This document shows, piece after piece, positions 15,655-17,897 of a stretch of 17,897 bases of DNA (its first letter is position 1; each line of letters opens with the position of its first letter). Position numbers and translations under genes: made by a program. The notes beneath the pieces were generated by a model. That model had not been told where the DNA came from. It was given only the letters and a program-made list of their open reading frames with translations, and ran no database searches. The stretch lies in contig CBCPNA010000047.1 of NCBI GenBank assembly GCA_965120415.1, positions 1-17,897 on the forward strand, read 5' to 3'. The stretch comes from CBCPNA01 sp965120415 (GTDB lineage: Bacteria > Bacillota > Clostridia > Lachnospirales > CAG-274).

Positions 15655-16056
15655 ATGTCTAATTTAACAAATAGTATTGAAACATTATTTAATAAAATGG
15701 AGGGTTTTATTTCTTCCAAAACTGTTATAGGAGAGCCTATCAACTTTGGGGATATTATAATAGTACCACTTGTTGATGTTTCTGTTGGGGTTGGGGCTGG
15801 CTCTTTTGTAGCTAAAGAAAAAGAAGGAGAAAACGGCGGAGGAGGACTAGGAGCAAAAATTAACCCAACTGCTGTTTTGGTTATACAAAATGGTGCTGTG
15901 CAGCTTGTTGATGTTAAAGGAAAAGATAACATAAACAAATTGATAGATATGGTGCCTGGGCTTATTTCTAAATTTGATTTTGGTAGCAAATTTAAAAAAG
16001 GTAATAAAGATGAAGAAAATGAAGAAGATAATATAGAAGATATTGAAGAAAATTAA
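15655..16056 (+). CDS. ytfJ: Spore protein YtfJ / GerW family
   Basis: A 133-residue protein of the YtfJ/GerW family (PF09579). In Bacillus subtilis the family member is made in sporulation and affects spore germination. Visible marks are the N-terminal MSNLTNSIETLFNKMEGF helix, the TVIGEPINFGDIIIVPLVDV strand pair (about 23-42), the Gly-rich GAGSFVAKEK...NGGGGLGAKINPTAVLVI core and VQLVDVKGKDNINKLIDMVP. The C-terminus is a long acidic Asp/Glu tail (about 117-133). AAGGAG lies inside the end of the DUF2953 gene, so the two are coupled. It is the best evidence in this window that the organism forms endospores. Confidence 0.92.
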   Translation: MSNLTNSIETLFNKMEGFISSKTVIGEPINFGDIIIVPLVDVSVGVGAGSFVAKEKEGENGGGGLGAKINPTAVLVIQNGAVQLVDVKGKDNINKLIDMVPGLISKFDFGSKFKKGNKDEENEEDNIEDIEEN

Positions 16057-16057
16057 A

Positions 16058-16081
16058 ATAAATGCTATTATCAGCATTTAT
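16058..16081. terminator. Hairpin after ytfJ, weak terminator
   Basis: A perfect nine-base stem (16058-16066 with 16073-16081) with a six-base loop starts two bases after the ytfJ stop. On the plus strand the tail is A/T-rich but not a T-run, so termination would be inefficient. On the minus strand a TTATTTTAATTTT tail follows, which is better, but no minus-strand gene is present. Confidence 0.45.
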
Positions 16082-16395
16082 AATAATAAAATAACAACCC
16101 CCTTTTAAAGGTAAAATAACAGTTAAAATAACTTTTAATCTTATTTAGGATTATAAGAAGTAAGAGAATTTGCAAGCAAATGTATAAAATAATGCACATT
16201 TTTATAAGATAATCATAGTATCCAAATTAACGCCGTAGGTAAGTTTTTGTATTAATAAGCAAAAGTAGATAGGCTATTTATAGTTTTAAAATTAGCTTAT
16301 CAAACAGGGGTAGATTTATATAGCTTTTTGGCAATAAAATAAATTAATAAAGAATTAATAAATTAGGAGTTTAAAATCTTTTGGAGGATGAATTT
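16082..16395 (+). other. Intergenic region before guaA without a convincing gene
   Basis: About 310 A/T-rich bases. No purine-riboswitch core, T-box or tRNA is visible. One forward frame (16259-16342) encodes 27 residues without a stop, ending in LAYQTGVDLYSFLAIK. Upstream in the same frame there are short protein-like pieces broken by TAA codons (16154, 16190, 16202, 16253, 16256). That could be a decayed gene, but stop-free runs of this size are expected by chance in such DNA. ATTAATAAA occurs twice at 16343-16362. The guaA ribosome binding site GGAGG is at 16383-16387. No good promoter for guaA is seen, although TAAAAT boxes occur at 16335 and 16372. Confidence 0.5.
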
Positions 16396-17897
16396 ATGAA
16401 ACATGATTTGATTATTATATTAGATTTTGGGGGGCAATACAACCAGCTTATTGCAAGGCGTGTACGTGATTTAAATGTATATTGTGAAGTATTGCCTTTT
16501 GATACTCCTATTTCTAAAATTAAAGAAAAAGCCCCAAAAGGTATAATATTTACTGGAGGGCCTAGCGTTGTTACAGAAAAGGGCGCACCTATTGTTGATA
16601 AGCAAATTTTTGAGCTAAATATACCTATTTTGGGCATATGTTATGGTGCACAGCTTATAGCATATTTAAATGAGGGCGAAGTTTTAAAGGCAAAAAATAA
16701 AGAATACGGCAAAACAGAATTAATTATTGAAGATAGCATACTTTTTAAAGGTGTAAAAAAAGAAACAAATTGTTGGATGAGCCATACATATTATGTAGAT
16801 AAATTGCCTAAAGGCTTTAAAACTATAGCAACAACAAAAACATGTAAAAATGCAAGCTTTAGCTATGATGAAAAGGGGCTATATGCTCTGCAATTCCATC
16901 CTGAAGTTGTACATACAGAAGAAGGTAATAAGATTATAAAAAACTTTTTGTATGAAATATGCAAATGTAGTGGCGATTGGCTTATGGAAAATATAGCAGA
17001 AGAAATGATTATTGATTTGAAAAATAAAATAGGAGATAAAAAAGTTTTGTGTGCTTTATCGGGCGGTGTTGATTCTACCGTGGCTGCTATTTTGGTACAT
17101 AAAGCTATAGGCAAAAACTTGATATGTGTTTTTGTTGACCATGGGCTTTTAAGGCTTAATGAGGCAAAAGAGGTTGTTTCTATATTTAAAGAACAATTTG
17201 ATATAAATTTAGTGCATATAGATGCAACGGATAGATTTTTGCAAAAGCTTAAAAATATAAGTGAACCAGAAACAAAAAGAAAAATAATAGGAGAAGAATT
17301 TATTAGAGTTTTTGAAGAAGAGGCAAAAAAAATAGGTGCTGTAGATTTTCTTGTACAAGGTACTATTTATCCAGATATTATAGAAAGTGGTACAAAAACA
17401 TCTGCTGTTATAAAAAGCCACCATAATGTTGGGGGGTTACCTGATGTTGTTGATTTTAAAGAAATAATAGAGCCTTTAAAACTGCTTTTTAAAGATGAGG
17501 TAAGAAGGCTAGGTAAAACAATAGGTATACCAGAAGAGCTTGTTTATAGGCAGCCGTTCCCGGGACCGGGGCTCGCTATTAGAATAATAGGAGAAATAAC
17601 AGAAGAAAAATTAAAAATTTTAAGAGAAACAGATTTTATTTTTAGAGATGAAATAAAAAAAGCTAATTTAGATAGAGATATTTGGCAATATTTTACCGTA
17701 CTAACTGGTATCAAAACAGTTGGAGTTATGGGTGATGAAAGGACATATAGCTATACAATTGCATTAAGAGCGGTAACAAGCATGGACGCAATGTCGGCAG
17801 ATTGGGCAAGAATACCTTTTGATATTTTGGAAAAGATAAGCATAAGGATGGTAAATGAAGTCGCTAATATTAACAGAGTTGTTTATGATATAACAAG
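16396..17897 (+). CDS. guaA: GMP synthase (glutamine-hydrolysing), 3' end cut by window
   Basis: It converts XMP to GMP with ATP and glutamine in purine synthesis. The first 500 residues are present, ending VVYDIT; the family is about 510-520 long, so about ten residues are outside the window. The N-terminal glutamine amidotransferase has ILDFGGQYNQL, the nucleophile Cys82 in GICYGAQ, and His168 and Glu170 in QFHPEVVHTEEG. The ATP pyrophosphatase domain has the P-loop SGGVDS (222-227). The dimerisation domain has RQPFPGPGLAIRIIGE and RTYSYTIALRAV. The usual GICYGMQ has Ala for Met, a mild change. ATG is chosen for GGAGG eight bases upstream and for the family-typical short N-terminus. It is separated from the ytfJ cluster by about 340 bases and is probably its own unit. 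Confidence 0.96.
   Translation, partial: MKHDLIIILDFGGQYNQLIARRVRDLNVYCEVLPFDTPISKIKEKAPKGIIFTGGPSVVTEKGAPIVDKQIFELNIPILGICYGAQLIAYLNEGEVLKAKNKEYGKTELIIEDSILFKGVKKETNCWMSHTYYVDKLPKGFKTIATTKTCKNASFSYDEKGLYALQFHPEVVHTEEGNKIIKNFLYEICKCSGDWLMENIAEEMIIDLKNKIGDKKVLCALSGGVDSTVAAILVHKAIGKNLICVFVDHGLLRLNEAKEVVSIFKEQFDINLVHIDATDRFLQKLKNISEPETKRKIIGEEFIRVFEEEAKKIGAVDFLVQGTIYPDIIESGTKTSAVIKSHHNVGGLPDVVDFKEIIEPLKLLFKDEVRRLGKTIGIPEELVYRQPFPGPGLAIRIIGEITEEKLKILRETDFIFRDEIKKANLDRDIWQYFTVLTGIKTVGVMGDERTYSYTIALRAVTSMDAMSADWARIPFDILEKISIRMVNEVANINRVVYDIT

Noticed and set aside
16082..16395. Purine riboswitch or other aptamer before guaA
   Set aside because: I looked for the conserved core segments of the guanine/adenine aptamer and for paired stems followed by a terminator, and saw neither.

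Overview
This window is strongly A+T-rich bacterial chromosome, most likely from an anaerobic, endospore-forming Firmicute of class Clostridia. A lineage near Lachnospiraceae/Lachnospirales is my best inference, and I cannot name a genus. The reasons are a YtfJ/GerW-type sporulation protein beside a DUF2953 protein, an SLH-anchored surface protein (the Gram-positive S-layer homology type), AddB (the Firmicute form of RecBCD), strong AGGAGG ribosome binding sites, and a der-plsY-gpsA gene order typical of Firmicutes. No tRNA, rRNA, CRISPR array or intact mobile element is visible.

Layout. (1) Positions 27-2403, minus strand: a compact operon read right to left. A clean TTGAAA-N17-TATAAT promoter is followed by two half-size chromate-transporter-family proteins, then a PLP-dependent aspartate aminotransferase of the MocR-like (PF12897) family, ending at a hairpin that contains the gene's stop codon. 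(2) Positions 2404-3040: a divergent intergenic region with a near-consensus plus-strand promoter. This drives what looks like a broken, unidentified gene (two frames, several stops). (3) Positions 3041-6397: a 1118-residue secreted surface protein with a signal peptide, a BspA-like leucine-rich region, a long beta-type degenerate repeat region, a Ser/Gly linker and three SLH domains. A strong terminator follows. (4) Positions 6462-6804: a stand-alone 64-residue protein of unknown function with its own promoter, strong ribosome binding site and terminator. (5) Positions 6853-16081, plus strand: a long housekeeping cluster, addB, rnhB, yraN, der, plsY, gpsA, an unknown 104-residue gene, a DUF2953 gene and ytfJ. 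Gaps are mostly 1-70 bases and there is an internal promoter before gpsA. (6) Positions 16082-16395: a gap without a convincing gene. (7) From 16396: guaA (GMP synthase), which runs off the right edge about ten residues before its expected end.

How the genes work together. AddB and RNase HII belong to DNA repair and RNA-DNA processing. Der is a ribosome-assembly GTPase. GpsA makes sn-glycerol-3-phosphate and PlsY acylates it, the first two steps of phospholipid synthesis. DUF2953 and YtfJ are a recurrent sporulation-associated pair. The accessory part is the surface-protein locus (2539-6804).

I did not find a convincing new multi-gene system. The points most worth checking are the broken gene with an intact strong promoter, the repeat architecture of the SLH protein, the 64-residue orphan gene, the altered Walker A motif of AddB and the absence of addA next to it, and the TTG start of gpsA.
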